A DNA stretch of 64,000 bases. Origin: an uncultured Schlesneria sp. GTDB taxonomy: Bacteria > Planctomycetota > Planctomycetia > Planctomycetales > Planctomycetaceae. The notes beneath the pieces were generated by a model. The model saw nothing but the letters and a program-made list of their open reading frames with translations. It was not told the origin of the DNA and did no database searches. The translations under genes were made by a program, and so were the position numbers. The DNA lies in assembly GCA_903904835.1 (NCBI GenBank), contig CAIVEI010000022.1, positions 27,662 to 91,661 of the forward strand, in the 5' to 3' direction. This document shows, in pieces, positions 35,941 to 44,204 of the stretch. How positions within the stretch are numbered: position 1 is the first letter of the stretch; the number at the start of each line of letters is the position of its first letter.

Positions 35941-36288
35941 TCAAACTGCCGGGACGACAGTTGCCGATTGGCCGTCGCCGAGTACCCCTTGAATTCCACT
36001 CGCGAACGCCTGCCATTCCTGCTTTTTCGCATCGAGCGCTTTAATCCCCGCCGACGTCAGCTCGTAATACTTCCGTCGTCGACCCTCGACTTCGTGCCAG
36101 GACGACTTCACCAGCTTCTGCTGTTCAAGTCGATGCAGGGCGGGGTAAAGGCTCCCCTCTTTCAGCGAAAAATATCCGTTCGATCGAGAGTCGACCGTTT
36201 GCGAGATTTCATAACCATACGTCCGCCCGTGCGAGATCACTTCGAGCATCAGCATCTCGACTGCTCCCGATAAAAGACGTGAATCCAT
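35941..36288 (-). CDS. PadR family transcriptional regulator
   Basis: 115 residues, the short PadR-s1 type. A winged helix is followed by one dimerisation helix: LLSGAVEMLMLEVISHGRTYGYEI, then the wing GSLYPALHRLEQQKLV and RRRKYYELTSAG. PadR proteins are repressors that often respond to small molecules and in many phyla pair with a downstream HAAS-type membrane protein, as here. A perfect 7+7 inverted repeat lies 54 bases upstream of its start and is a good candidate for autorepression. Confidence 0.93.
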   Translation of the reverse strand: MDSRLLSGAVEMLMLEVISHGRTYGYEISQTVDSRSNGYFSLKEGSLYPALHRLEQQKLVKSSWHEVEGRRRKYYELTSAGIKALDAKKQEWQAFASGIQGVLGDGQSATVVPAV

Positions 36289-36341
36289 GGCGGATAACTC
36301 CTGACTCGTTCTGCGAATCGATCACAGGCACGACAGATCTC

Positions 36342-36362
36342 AATACCTAATCGAGCTAGGTA
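36342..36362. promoter_or_regulatory. Candidate PadR operator
   Basis: Perfect inverted repeat ATACCTA-N7-TAGGTAT, located 54 bases upstream of the padR start. A further half-site-like CTAGGT lies at about 36380. PadR-family operators are AT-rich dyads of this size. The rest of 36363-36653 contains nothing else I can name. Confidence 0.55.
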
Positions 36363-36653
36363 TAAAGCATAGAAAGACTAGGTGTGGACGTCAATCATAT
36401 TTTTTTTTCCGCGTTGTTCGGTGGGGACTTTTTAAACGGTGGCTTTAAACATCGTCTAGTCACGTCAATCATTAACAAAAACAAGTTTCCAATGAGATCG
36501 TTTCGCCAAAAAGAGAGTCCAGTTGAGCCGCATGGCATAAACCTACCGGCTCAACTCGTTTTCCAGTTTTTGTGAGTTCTATATGGCCAAAGAAAATCGA
36601 AGGCACATGTTCTCGACGTTCATCCGTCGAGGGTAATCGCTCTCATGATCAGT

Positions 36654-38129
36654 TTACGTCAGGCCCTTGATCGGTTCACCATGATAGACGTGGTGTGGAC
36701 GATCCAGCACATCCTTCCACGAAATCGTGGAGGGTAAACCAAGTGCCTCATAGATCGTTGCCGCCATATTCTCCGGTGTTTGAGCATCAGATTTCGGATA
36801 TGCACCAAGACTATCTGACGAGCCAATCACCGTACCTCCGCGAATTCCGCCACCGGCAAAGAAGACGGATTGAACAGCTCCCCAGTGGTCGCGTCCGGGA
36901 GTTTTTGTCTCGGCACCAGGGAACGTAAAGATTTTCGGAGTACGCCCGAATTCCCCTGCCATGACGATCAGGACATCATCCAGCATTCCTCGATCAGTCA
37001 GATCATCGATCAGCGCCGAAACGGCTCGGTCAGTCGGCGGAAATAGAAAGTTCTTCAAATTTCCAAAAGCCGCTTCATGTGTGTCCCAGGCTTCGTCATT
37101 TCCCAAATTCACCTGAACCAGACTGACGCCAGCTTCGACGAGCTGACGAGCCATCAACAGGGACCAGCCGAATGAATTACGACCATATCGATCCTGATCC
37201 TTCGCGTCAGCAGCATGAACATCGAGAGCGCGATGTACTCGTCCTTCAAGCAACATCGAGACCGCGGTTTGACGGTGACGATCGAATTCAAGCACATCAG
37301 CCGCCTGATCAAGGGATTGTCGCTGTCGCTGAATTGTTTCTAAAAGTTGAAGCCTGGACTGGAACTGGTCCCTTAGCATGTGTTCCGCAAGTTCCAGTTT
37401 CGGTGCTTCAAAACGGTAATCAGGAGGATTCATGAGACCCTTTTGCCGTTGGAATCCGTATTCCGGAAAGGCACCATGAATATACTTGGTATCTCGATAC
37501 TGACTGGCTTCGATAAACCACGGCTCAAATTTAGGGCCCATTTCGCCCGCGAATTGGCCGGGGATCGTACGACCCGTGACGTGAATCAGTTTTTCAGGCA
37601 ACACGGCGGCAGGAGGGAGATTGTTTCTCGCCGGTACCAACCGTGTTACGACGGATGCAATCGACGGAAAATCCGTCGGCTTGGGTCGATTTCCGTCAAA
37701 TCCGACAGGTAATGGCGTTCGGCCTGTCAACATCACGTGGTGGCCAGCCGAATGTTCGTTGTAGGGATGCGTCAACGACCGAACAAGAGCCCATTTGTCA
37801 CTTCGTGCGGCCAGCATTGGCAGGTGTTCACAAACGGAAACACCAGGTGTTTTCGTTTCAATCGGAGCGAACTCACCACGAATGTTTTCCGGTGCGTCGG
37901 GTTTTGGATCGAAACTGTCGTGCTGACCGAGTCCCCCGGAAAGAAAGATATAAATCACTCCTTTCACTCGGCGCTTCGGTGTCGCGACTTGATTTTCAGC
38001 GGCTAACGTATGGAGGCCAGCAACGTGATTCATGCCGAGCCCAAGCAGGCCAATCGACCCTACCTGCACCGCAGTACGTCGTGAGATCTGTGGATGAACA
38101 AAACACGATCGATTCATATCGAATGCCAT
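36654..38129 (-). CDS. DUF1501 domain protein 2
   Basis: 491 residues (an ATG five codons later, MNRSCF, is possible). The start region contains S-R-R-T-A-V-Q-V-G-S-I-G-L-L, a twin-arginine-like export signal, although the usual Phe is replaced. DUF1501 landmarks: IYIFLSGGLGQHDSFDPKP, HPYNEHSAGHHVMLTGR, MAGEFGRTP, GRDHWG and the C-terminal ALGLPSTISWKD. It belongs to the branch with an H-D-S-F-D-P-K-P motif rather than the N-G-G-A-S-Q-M-D branch at 5734. No DUF1549/1553 partner is adjacent. Substrate unknown. Confidence 0.88.
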   Translation of the reverse strand: MAFDMNRSCFVHPQISRRTAVQVGSIGLLGLGMNHVAGLHTLAAENQVATPKRRVKGVIYIFLSGGLGQHDSFDPKPDAPENIRGEFAPIETKTPGVSVCEHLPMLAARSDKWALVRSLTHPYNEHSAGHHVMLTGRTPLPVGFDGNRPKPTDFPSIASVVTRLVPARNNLPPAAVLPEKLIHVTGRTIPGQFAGEMGPKFEPWFIEASQYRDTKYIHGAFPEYGFQRQKGLMNPPDYRFEAPKLELAEHMLRDQFQSRLQLLETIQRQRQSLDQAADVLEFDRHRQTAVSMLLEGRVHRALDVHAADAKDQDRYGRNSFGWSLLMARQLVEAGVSLVQVNLGNDEAWDTHEAAFGNLKNFLFPPTDRAVSALIDDLTDRGMLDDVLIVMAGEFGRTPKIFTFPGAETKTPGRDHWGAVQSVFFAGGGIRGGTVIGSSDSLGAYPKSDAQTPENMAATIYEALGLPSTISWKDVLDRPHHVYHGEPIKGLT

Positions 38130-38371
38130 TGAAATTGATAAACGGGATCACCGTCACACCTGTCATCGTCTCGTCAGAAAAGCGACTACTCGAAGCGTCA
38201 TTTTCTCAATCCGATGATTCGGTAGCGACCCTGAAATCATAACAATCAATGCCGATGCGTGTCACCGTTAAATTGCCGAACTTATTTACACGAATCATGG
38301 AAATGAATATTCTCATTCCTAAGATATTAAAATCTATTTTACTGTCTTCATCAGGAATTCACTGTTATTCA

Positions 38372-38401
38372 TTGCCTTTCAACTCGAACCATTACTAGTA
38401 T
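38372..38401 (+). promoter_or_regulatory. Candidate sigma70-type promoter of leader A / BON 1
   Basis: TTGCCT at 38372-38377, an 18-base spacer and TAGTAT at 38396-38401, predicting a start near 38408. The -35 context ATTGCCTTT is shared with the candidate promoter of leader C. The remainder of 38130-38371 is AT-rich with no gene. Confidence 0.4.
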
Positions 38402-38449
38402 TACCATTGTGCGTGACATTTTAATTTCCGCACAGAGACTGTTCAGACT

Positions 38450-38568
38450 TCGTTGGACGACAAAGTAAAAGGCACTCCGGAAATCCGGGTGGCCTGTTGC
38501 AGAGTAAGCCGACGTGATTGAATGCCAATTCGGCGTTCAGCACGTCGGCTTTTTTTTCGCCATTGGCG
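38450..38568 (+). promoter_or_regulatory. Structured 5' leader A (attenuator-like), before BON 1
   Basis: Parts in order: a 4-bp hairpin TCGT-TGG-ACGA (38450-38460); a hairpin GGC-AC-UCCGG / CCGGG-UG-GCC (38471-38494); a 12-base single-stranded linker; then a long terminator-like hairpin starting AGCCGACGTG and ending CACGTCGGC with eight T (38507-38557). A mini-hairpin CGCC-ATT-GGCG (38558-38568) sits just before the start codon at 38583. The same architecture recurs at 41270 and 45403. If it terminates transcription, BON 1 is off unless something opens the hairpin. Confidence 0.7.
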
Positions 38569-38582
38569 AGATCGGTTTGATC

Positions 38583-39230
38583 GTGAAAACAGACGAACAA
38601 TTGAAGCAAGACGTGCTACAGGAACTTCGATGGGAGTCTTCCCTGAATGCCACTAACGTGAATGTCGCAACGCATAATGGCGTTGTGACGCTGAGTGGCT
38701 CTGTTCCGCATTATGCAGAAAAAGGAGCTGCGGAAAGGGCGACTCAGCGAGTCGACGGCGTCAAAGCCATCGCCGAAGAGCTGGATGTTCAACTCACCGA
38801 CGACCGAAATCACGCCGACACGGAAATCGCCGAAGCTGTGGCAAATTCACTGAAATGGCATGTGTGGGTGCCAAGCAGTGTCCATGCAACGATCGAGAAG
38901 GGCTGGGTCACACTGACCGGTGCCGTCACTTTCGGGTTCGAACAGAATTCCGCAGTGAGCGCCGTGTCCTATCTTTCAGGTGTGAAAGGGGTCACCAACA
39001 ATATCACGCTGAAGCCAAAGGTTCAGGCGAAGGCGGTCAAAGAGGCCATCGAGAGCGCTCTGAGGCGTAACGCAGAAGTTGATGCCGAGCACGTGTCGGT
39101 CTTAGCAATTGGCGGCAAGGTGACTTTGACAGGTACCATCCCTTCCTGGGGCGAGCGAGACGAAGCAGGACGAGCCGCTTGGAGTGCTGAAGGTGTCATC
39201 GAAGTCCAGAACAATCTTGCCATATTATAG
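38583..39230 (+). CDS. BON domain protein 1 (three BON domains)
   Basis: 215 residues from the GTG at 38583, chosen because the product ([15 protein letters not shown]) aligns from its first residue with the ATG-started BON 2. Three BON repeats (about 5-68, 77-145 and 149-213), each with an amphipathic helix followed by V-x-L-x-G-x-V and a V-x-x-V-x-N-x-I/L ending. No signal peptide, so cytoplasmic unless exported by another route. BON proteins such as OsmY and Kbp bind phospholipid or ions and are stress induced. A paralogue lies at 41403. Expression is presumably governed by leader A. Confidence 0.9.
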   Translation: MKTDEQLKQDVLQELRWESSLNATNVNVATHNGVVTLSGSVPHYAEKGAAERATQRVDGVKAIAEELDVQLTDDRNHADTEIAEAVANSLKWHVWVPSSVHATIEKGWVTLTGAVTFGFEQNSAVSAVSYLSGVKGVTNNITLKPKVQAKAVKEAIESALRRNAEVDAEHVSVLAIGGKVTLTGTIPSWGERDEAGRAAWSAEGVIEVQNNLAIL

Positions 39231-39328
39231 CCCGCAAGGGCCGTTAATGGTTCTACATTAAAACGATAACGACGGCTGTGGAGCACTTTCGCGCCCAGCT
39301 AAACACATTTAACAGGAAACACAATAAC

Positions 39329-39868
39329 ATGACACATCTTAATTGCGTCGTCGGGATATTTGATAAGCACACTCAGGCTGAAGATGCTGTGAAACAGCTG
39401 CAAAAAGCTGGTTTCGAGATAAAGAACTTATCGATCGTCGGCAAGGGGTATCACACCGAAGAAAACGTCGTCGGTTATTATAACGCTGGTGATCGGATGT
39501 TGTATTGGGGCGAACAGGGTGCCTTTTGGGGCGGATTCTGGAGCCTGCTGTTCGGGTCCGCATTTTTTATGCTTCCCGGTTTTGGTCCTCTGCTCGTCGC
39601 AGGCCCAATGGCAGCCTGGATCGTCGCAGCCCTTGAGAGTGCCGTCGTTATTGGTGGAATGAGCGCCCTAGGAGCGGCTCTGGCCAGTATCGGCATTCCT
39701 GAAAACAGCATTCTGCAATACGAAACATCGATCAAAGCCGGAAGATTTATGATGCTCGTTCACGGTACTCCGGACGAAGTGACTCGTGCAAAGTCGATTC
39801 TCACAACATCAGGCGCGTCAAAAACCGAGCTCAACCTGGCGCAACGACCTGTAGCAGTACTTGCTTGA
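39329..39868 (+). CDS. General stress protein (YflT/17M-like) with membrane segment
   Basis: 179 residues from the ATG at 39329; the frame is open to 39278 but the family-like start is MTHLNCVVGIFDKHTQAEDAV. Residues 1-50 resemble the heat-induced stress-protein domain (YflT/general stress protein 17M): VVGIFD..., then AVKQLQKAGFEIKNLSIVG. A Gly-rich hydrophobic middle (about 65-125) looks like two or three membrane-spanning or glycine-zipper helices, and a ferredoxin-like end with FMMLVHGTPDEVTRA follows. Sits between BON 1 and Dps, which supports a stress role. Exact function unknown. Confidence 0.7.
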   Translation: MTHLNCVVGIFDKHTQAEDAVKQLQKAGFEIKNLSIVGKGYHTEENVVGYYNAGDRMLYWGEQGAFWGGFWSLLFGSAFFMLPGFGPLLVAGPMAAWIVAALESAVVIGGMSALGAALASIGIPENSILQYETSIKAGRFMMLVHGTPDEVTRAKSILTTSGASKTELNLAQRPVAVLA

Positions 39869-39881
39869 AAAGAGCCCCCAG

Positions 39882-39914
39882 CTGACAGGGCAGGTATTTG
39901 CCTCGCCCTGTCAG
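39882..39914 (+). terminator. Hairpin after the stress-protein gene
   Basis: Stem of 10 bp (CTGACAGGGC / GCCCTGTCAG) extended by AGG/CCT with a short loop. There is no T-tract, so it may be a Rho-type end, a processing signal or mRNA-stabilising hairpin. Confidence 0.45.
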
Positions 39915-39977
39915 TTCCTCAATCGGTAGCGAACGTAACTTTAGCGGCGTTCTTATGTCCAAGGTAGAAATCGAACA

Positions 39978-40571
39978 ATGTCGTCCTCACTCAATACACG
40001 AAACGGCGCAGACCCCATGAAAGAACCGATCACTCCCTCAAAGCGAGGCGAAACGCAAACATTCCATATGATTCGACGGATTCCACTCGCCCTGGATGAA
40101 ACGGCCGCAGCCGCCAGCATTAATGACTTGAACCAGCTTCTGGCAGACGTCATGACCCTGCGAGATCTCTATAAGAAGCATCACTGGCAGGCATCGGGGC
40201 CTTCTTTTTACATGATTCATCTGTTGTTCGATAAGCACTTCGAAGAGCAGTCTGTACTTGTGGACTTGCTTGCTGAACGAATCCAGACGCTGGGGGGCGT
40301 CACGATTGCGATGGCTCCCGACGTCGCTGAGGCCACTCTGATTCCACGTGCTCCGAAAGGTCGCGAGAATACGGCAACGCAAATTGCGCGGCTGCTCCAT
40401 GCCCACGAAGTCATCTTGCTGGAAACAAGGGCAATGGCCCGCGATTCCGCCGCGAATGGTGATCTGGGTACGAATGATATTCTCGTCTCAAATGTCATCC
40501 GCACCAACGAATTGCAGGTTTGGTTTCTTGCCGAACATGTCCCTTGTAAGTCCATTTGCGACGAAGAGTGA
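39978..40571 (+). CDS. dps: Dps family DNA-protecting / ferritin-like protein
   Basis: 197 residues. The four-helix ferritin-like core starts near residue 45. The conserved ferroxidase segment reads LYKKHHWQASGPSFYMIHLLFDKHFEEQ in shortened form: H-W about residues 73-74 and D-K-H-F-E-E about 88-93. The N-terminal 35 residues are an extra polar tail, which in other Dps proteins binds DNA. Dps dodecamers oxidise Fe(II) with peroxide and coat DNA in starvation and oxidative stress. It lies in the stress island and is followed by a good terminator. Confidence 0.9.
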   Translation: MSSSLNTRNGADPMKEPITPSKRGETQTFHMIRRIPLALDETAAAASINDLNQLLADVMTLRDLYKKHHWQASGPSFYMIHLLFDKHFEEQSVLVDLLAERIQTLGGVTIAMAPDVAEATLIPRAPKGRENTATQIARLLHAHEVILLETRAMARDSAANGDLGTNDILVSNVIRTNELQVWFLAEHVPCKSICDEE

Positions 40572-40598
40572 TGCAAGACAAGACGTTGAATTGCGACG

Positions 40599-40636
40599 AA
40601 ACCCCACCGCCGCAGGGGCGGTGAGGTGGGTTCTTT
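40599..40636 (+). terminator. Terminator after dps
   Basis: A 12-bp stem (AACCC plus CACCGCC against GGCGGTG and GGGTT with a 4-base bulge) followed by TTCTTTT, about 30 bases after the dps stop codon. Confidence 0.7.
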
Positions 40637-40709
40637 TGTAATCCTTCACGGTGTTACCGTTGAGGGCAGATGATTAGCGAGTCAGAACTGAAATAAGAGG
40701 AGTCGGATA

Positions 40710-41219
40710 GTGAGTACCCTCACACGAACAACGGATAAGACGATATCAGCACCGACAGATCATCAGGTCATTGCCCTGGTTGGTTGGTTAGTATTATGTC
40801 TTAGTACGTCCGGCACCGCAGTCTTCGTCTCGACAGGAGATTGGTACGCACAATTGCAAAAGCCCCCGTGGAATCCTCCCGCATGGATTTTTGGCCCGGT
40901 CTGGACTTTGCTCTATATCATGATGGGGGTCGCCGCATGGCTGGTCTGGCGCGAGGGGGGATGGAAAACCCAAACATTGCCCTTGGCGTTGTTCCTGCTT
41001 CAATGGCTGCTCAATGTCCTTTGGACACCTCTGTTCTTTGGGGCTCACCGTGCAGGTGTCGCCTTCGCAGATATTTTGATGCTTTGGCTGGCGCTGGCGG
41101 CGACAGTGGTTTGCTTTTTTCGAGTCAGCCCCCGAGCCGGGGCATTGCTGCTTCCTTATCTGGCCTGGGTCAGCTTTGCGTCTGTACTGAATTTAGCCAT
41201 CTGGCGTTTAAACCCTTAA
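40710..41219 (+). CDS. tspO: TspO/MBR family membrane protein
   Basis: 169 residues from a GTG at 40710 with AGAGGAG about 8 bases upstream. Five hydrophobic helices after a polar N-terminus. Signature residues: KPPWNPPAWIFGPVWTLLY in the first loop and second helix, LNVLWTPLFFG in helix 3, and LNLAIWRLNP at the end. TspO proteins bind porphyrins and cholesterol-like ligands and are linked to photo-oxidative and osmotic stress control in bacteria. Its position between Dps and BON 2 fits this. Confidence 0.93.
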   Translation: MSTLTRTTDKTISAPTDHQVIALVGWLVLCLSTSGTAVFVSTGDWYAQLQKPPWNPPAWIFGPVWTLLYIMMGVAAWLVWREGGWKTQTLPLALFLLQWLLNVLWTPLFFGAHRAGVAFADILMLWLALAATVVCFFRVSPRAGALLLPYLAWVSFASVLNLAIWRLNP

Positions 41220-41229
41220 ATGCCAATCG

Positions 41230-41254
41230 GTGTAAGAACCTGATGTTCTTGCAC
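41230..41254 (+). other. Hairpin after tspO
   Basis: GTGTAAGAAC and GTTCTTGCAC (9 of 10 paired, 5-base loop), 11 bases past the tspO stop codon, with no T-tract. It may partially end or stabilise the tspO message before leader B starts. Confidence 0.4.
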
Positions 41255-41269
41255 GAACGTTGAAAACAG

Positions 41270-41387
41270 GTCGTTGGACGACACAGTGAAAGGCGACCCG
41301 ATTCATCGGGGGCCAGTTACCGAGTATGCCGACGCGATCGAATGCTATTTCGGCGTTCGGCGCGTCGGCTTTTTTTCGCCTCAGGCG
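41270..41387 (+). promoter_or_regulatory. Structured 5' leader B (attenuator-like), before BON 2
   Basis: Same plan as leader A: hairpin GTCGT-TGG-ACGAC (41270-41282); hairpin GGC-GA-CCCGA / UCGGG-G-GCC (41292-41314); 13-base linker ending GAGUAU; terminator-like hairpin GCCGACGCG ... CGCGTCGGC with seven T (41328-41376); and mini-hairpin CGCC-TCA-GGCG (41377-41387) before the ATG at 41403. Compared with A, stem bases differ in pairs (UCCGG/CCGGG against CCCGA/UCGGG; GUG/CAC against GCG/CGC). I found no separate promoter here. Confidence 0.7.
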
Positions 41388-41402
41388 AAGTCAGGTTTAG
41401 AA

Positions 41403-42056
41403 ATGAAGACAGATACTCAACTGAAAAATGACGTAGTCGAGGAATTGCAATGGGAACCGAAGGTGAATGCGAACGACATCTCCGTCATCGTTAAGGATGG
41501 TATCGTGACGTTAACGGGTATGGTTCCAACCTATGCCGAAAAATGGGCTGCCGAACGGGCCACTCAACGCGTCGAAGGGGTCAAGGCGATTGCCGAATCA
41601 ATGGATGTCGAACTCACGGGAATCCATGAACACAAAGAATCGGAAGTTGCTGCTGCCGTCATGAATGCCTTGAAGTGGCATGTCTGGGTACCGAGCGTCG
41701 TCAAGGCGACCGTCGAAAATGGCTGGGTGACTTTGACAGGAACCGTGCCGTGGGACTACCAGCGCAATTCTGCGGTCCAGGCAGTGAAATACCTGTCGGG
41801 CGTAACGGGGGTTTCGAACGACATCACCATCACACCAACCGTTCAGGCCGCTTCAGTCAAGGACGCAATCGAACGAGCACTCAAGCGAGATGCGGAACTT
41901 GATGCAGAAAATATCGACGTTTGTGCCGAAGGTGGCAAAGTGACGTTGTCGGGCAGAACCGCCTCATGGCATGAGCGTGACGAAGCCGGGTCAGCCGCTT
42001 GGAACGCACCAGGCGTTACGAATGTCGAAAATAATCTGACGGTTTCCGCTCTCTGA
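41403..42056 (+). CDS. BON domain protein 2 (three BON domains)
   Basis: 217 residues from the ATG at 41403. It aligns along its whole length with BON 1, including MKTD-x-QLK, the middle [11 protein letters not shown] and the closing W-x-ERDEAG-x-AAW. Three BON domains, no signal peptide. The pair plus their leaders probably arose by segmental duplication, after which the stress-protein, dps and tspO genes came to lie between them, or the copy was inserted downstream. Role as for BON 1. Confidence 0.9.
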   Translation: MKTDTQLKNDVVEELQWEPKVNANDISVIVKDGIVTLTGMVPTYAEKWAAERATQRVEGVKAIAESMDVELTGIHEHKESEVAAAVMNALKWHVWVPSVVKATVENGWVTLTGTVPWDYQRNSAVQAVKYLSGVTGVSNDITITPTVQAASVKDAIERALKRDAELDAENIDVCAEGGKVTLSGRTASWHERDEAGSAAWNAPGVTNVENNLTVSAL

Positions 42057-42060
42057 CGAA

Positions 42061-42102
<42 letters not shown>

Positions 42103-42137
42103 CGTTCCATCGACCAAACGATCACAGGAGAAAAGTC

Positions 42138-43619
42138 GTGAATTCAGGATTGAAATCGAAGTATTCAATGATTGTCGGATTGAGCCTGGTGCTTCTCGCA
42201 CCTGCGCTTGTTCACGCCGAAGTGCCAGATATCGACATCAATTACAACGTCAACGACGCATTACGTGCAGACCCGCGCGTGAACGGTTCGGAAGTCAACG
42301 CGACAACCGAAAACGGAATCGTCACGCTGACCGGCAGTGTCGACAACCTGGCGGCGAAGACGTTTGCCGTTGCTGAAGCCAAGAAAATCAAGGGAGTATT
42401 GGGCGCTATTGATAAGCTGAGTGTGACACCAAGCTATCGTTCAGACACAGATGTTGCCAACGCGGTCCGTCGTCGTATTCTCAACAGCGTTGTGATTAAC
42501 TCACAAGGATTGTTCGTCACAACGAAAGACTGCGTCGTCACACTGACGGGAACAGTTGACAGTTATCCGGAAGAACAACAGGCGGGACTTCTGGCCAGCG
42601 AAGTTCGTGGCGTCAAAGAGGTCAAAAACGACATCATCACCAAGTGGCGAAAAGATCGTAGTGATTCAGACGTCAAGGAAGATGCGATCGCCGCTCTGAA
42701 AAATGATGTCTACCTGGCTGGCGAGCCAATCGACGTCACAGTCAAAGGCGGAATCATTTCATTGAGCGGCTCGGTCGCCAATGCATACGAAAGAGACCGA
42801 GCGTTTGACGATGTCCGTTGGATCTCAAATGTCAATGACGTCAATAATGGTCTTAAGGTTGAGTGGTTTGAAAATCGCGGAACGAAGACCAAAACCGAAA
42901 CACCCTCTGACGAGACCCTCAAGAAGACCGTACGAAAGTCGCTCGATCAGGACAGTCGCCTCATCGCTGATGCAATTACGATACGGACATCGTTCGGTGA
43001 GGTGACGCTCGATGGATCGGTTGCCAGTCATTACGAGAAAATCATTGCCGAGCAGGATGCCAAGAATGTGCTGGGCGTTGCCTGGATGAGAAACAATTTG
43101 TTTGTGCGGGCCGATCAACGCGAAGATTGGGCGATCGAAGACGATGTCGACTTCAATCTTGATACAGATGCAGTGACCGAAGACTTCAATCTCAATCCGA
43201 GCGTCAGGAAGGGTGTTGTAACACTCACGGGTCAGGTTCATTCATGGTACCAGTGGTCGCATGCCTACGACGTTGCGTCTCGCGTTCGAGGTGTTAAAGC
43301 GGTGATCGACAACATTACGGTCTCTGCTGCCAGCGATACGAACGGGTCGAACTGGAGCAGGGATGCGGATCTTGCGAAGTCGGTCAAGTCGCGGCTGCGC
43401 TCGAACTGGGTGACCTGGTGGGTTCTTGACAAAATCAACGTCACTGTTCGCAATGGCGTGGCAACGATTCAAGGCGATGTGAATACCTGGAAGGAACTCC
43501 AGCAAGCTGGCGAGTTGGCGCTTCATACGCAAGGAATTTCTGAAGTCGATAATCGACTGACAGTAAACGGGGTCGCCTATCCTTGGGATGAATATCACCT
43601 CAAAGTGACAAGTTTCTGA
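42138..43619 (+). CDS. Secreted protein with six BON domains
   Basis: 493 residues from a GTG at 42138 with AGGAGA about 8 bases upstream. Signal peptide (about 1-27, ending VHAEV). Six consecutive BON domains follow, at about 35-97, 103-172, 176-245, 256-325, 331-400 and 410-480. Each has the V-T-L-x-G-x-V strand (V-T-L-T-G, I-S-L-S-G, V-T-L-D-G, A-T-I-Q-G variants). Export fits OsmY-like periplasmic BON proteins, which bind membrane surfaces and act as chaperones under stress; two domains is the usual number there, so six is large. An (AC)19 tract lies in its leader. Confidence 0.9.
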   Translation: MNSGLKSKYSMIVGLSLVLLAPALVHAEVPDIDINYNVNDALRADPRVNGSEVNATTENGIVTLTGSVDNLAAKTFAVAEAKKIKGVLGAIDKLSVTPSYRSDTDVANAVRRRILNSVVINSQGLFVTTKDCVVTLTGTVDSYPEEQQAGLLASEVRGVKEVKNDIITKWRKDRSDSDVKEDAIAALKNDVYLAGEPIDVTVKGGIISLSGSVANAYERDRAFDDVRWISNVNDVNNGLKVEWFENRGTKTKTETPSDETLKKTVRKSLDQDSRLIADAITIRTSFGEVTLDGSVASHYEKIIAEQDAKNVLGVAWMRNNLFVRADQREDWAIEDDVDFNLDTDAVTEDFNLNPSVRKGVVTLTGQVHSWYQWSHAYDVASRVRGVKAVIDNITVSAASDTNGSNWSRDADLAKSVKSRLRSNWVTWWVLDKINVTVRNGVATIQGDVNTWKELQQAGELALHTQGISEVDNRLTVNGVAYPWDEYHLKVTSF

Positions 43620-43634
43620 TCGAACGAAGAACAC

Positions 43635-43663
43635 GCCGGTCGTCACACCGTTTGACGACCGGC
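43635..43663 (+). terminator. Hairpin after the six-BON gene
   Basis: Perfect 11-bp stem (GCCGGTCGTCA / TGACGACCGGC) with a 7-base loop, 16 bases after the stop. The tail is CCCTCTCTC rather than poly-T, so termination efficiency is uncertain. Confidence 0.5.
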
Positions 43664-43719
43664 CCCTCTCTCACACTTCTTGCACATTAAAAACATCAAT
43701 GGCTTCCAGGAATATAAAA

Positions 43720-44118
43720 ATGGATCTCAAGAAACGAGCAGGATTCGAGTTGCAACTGAACGCTTTACGCGAACGGCTGATCCACGAAGTTGATTCGGCG
43801 GAAGAATCCTTGCGTGAGGATGTCGTCAAAGCAGGAGACATTACCAGTTTGCCCACTCACCCGGCTGACGCGGACGTTGAAGGTTTCGACGTTCAGGTTG
43901 CCATTGCTCAAAATGAAGAGCGAATGCTTGAACAGGTCGAAGCGGCCATTGAACGGATTCCTATCGGAACCTACGGCATTTGTCAGTCGTGTGGAAAATC
44001 GATCGATATGCCGCGTCTACGTGCCGTTCCTTATGCCGCCAATTGCATTGATTGCGCACGTCACGAGCGAGTCTCGATCGAAAAGCCAGTGCAGGGTGAG
44101 CCACGACACCGCTGGTGA
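43720..44118 (+). CDS. DksA/TraR-type C4 zinc finger protein
   Basis: 132 residues from the ATG at 43720, which has AGGA 8 bases upstream; the ATG at 43699 adds seven residues. A helical coiled-coil hairpin (about 1-85) precedes the C4 finger, Cys-x2-Cys in ICQSCGKSI and Cys-x2-Cys in ANCIDCARH (about residues 95-120). G-T-Y-G-I-C is standard for the family. DksA-like proteins bind RNA polymerase in the secondary channel and shift transcription in starvation. Acidic tip residues are present but the classic D-x-x-D-x-A is not clear, so the effect may differ. Confidence 0.88.
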   Translation: MDLKKRAGFELQLNALRERLIHEVDSAEESLREDVVKAGDITSLPTHPADADVEGFDVQVAIAQNEERMLEQVEAAIERIPIGTYGICQSCGKSIDMPRLRAVPYAANCIDCARHERVSIEKPVQGEPRHRW

Positions 44119-44204
44119 TGATTTCCATCCTGACGAAAGCAACACCCAATGCCTCACGGCCAAATCACAACTCAAACCCCGAAATCGGGTAGTGCCTCTG
44201 GAAC

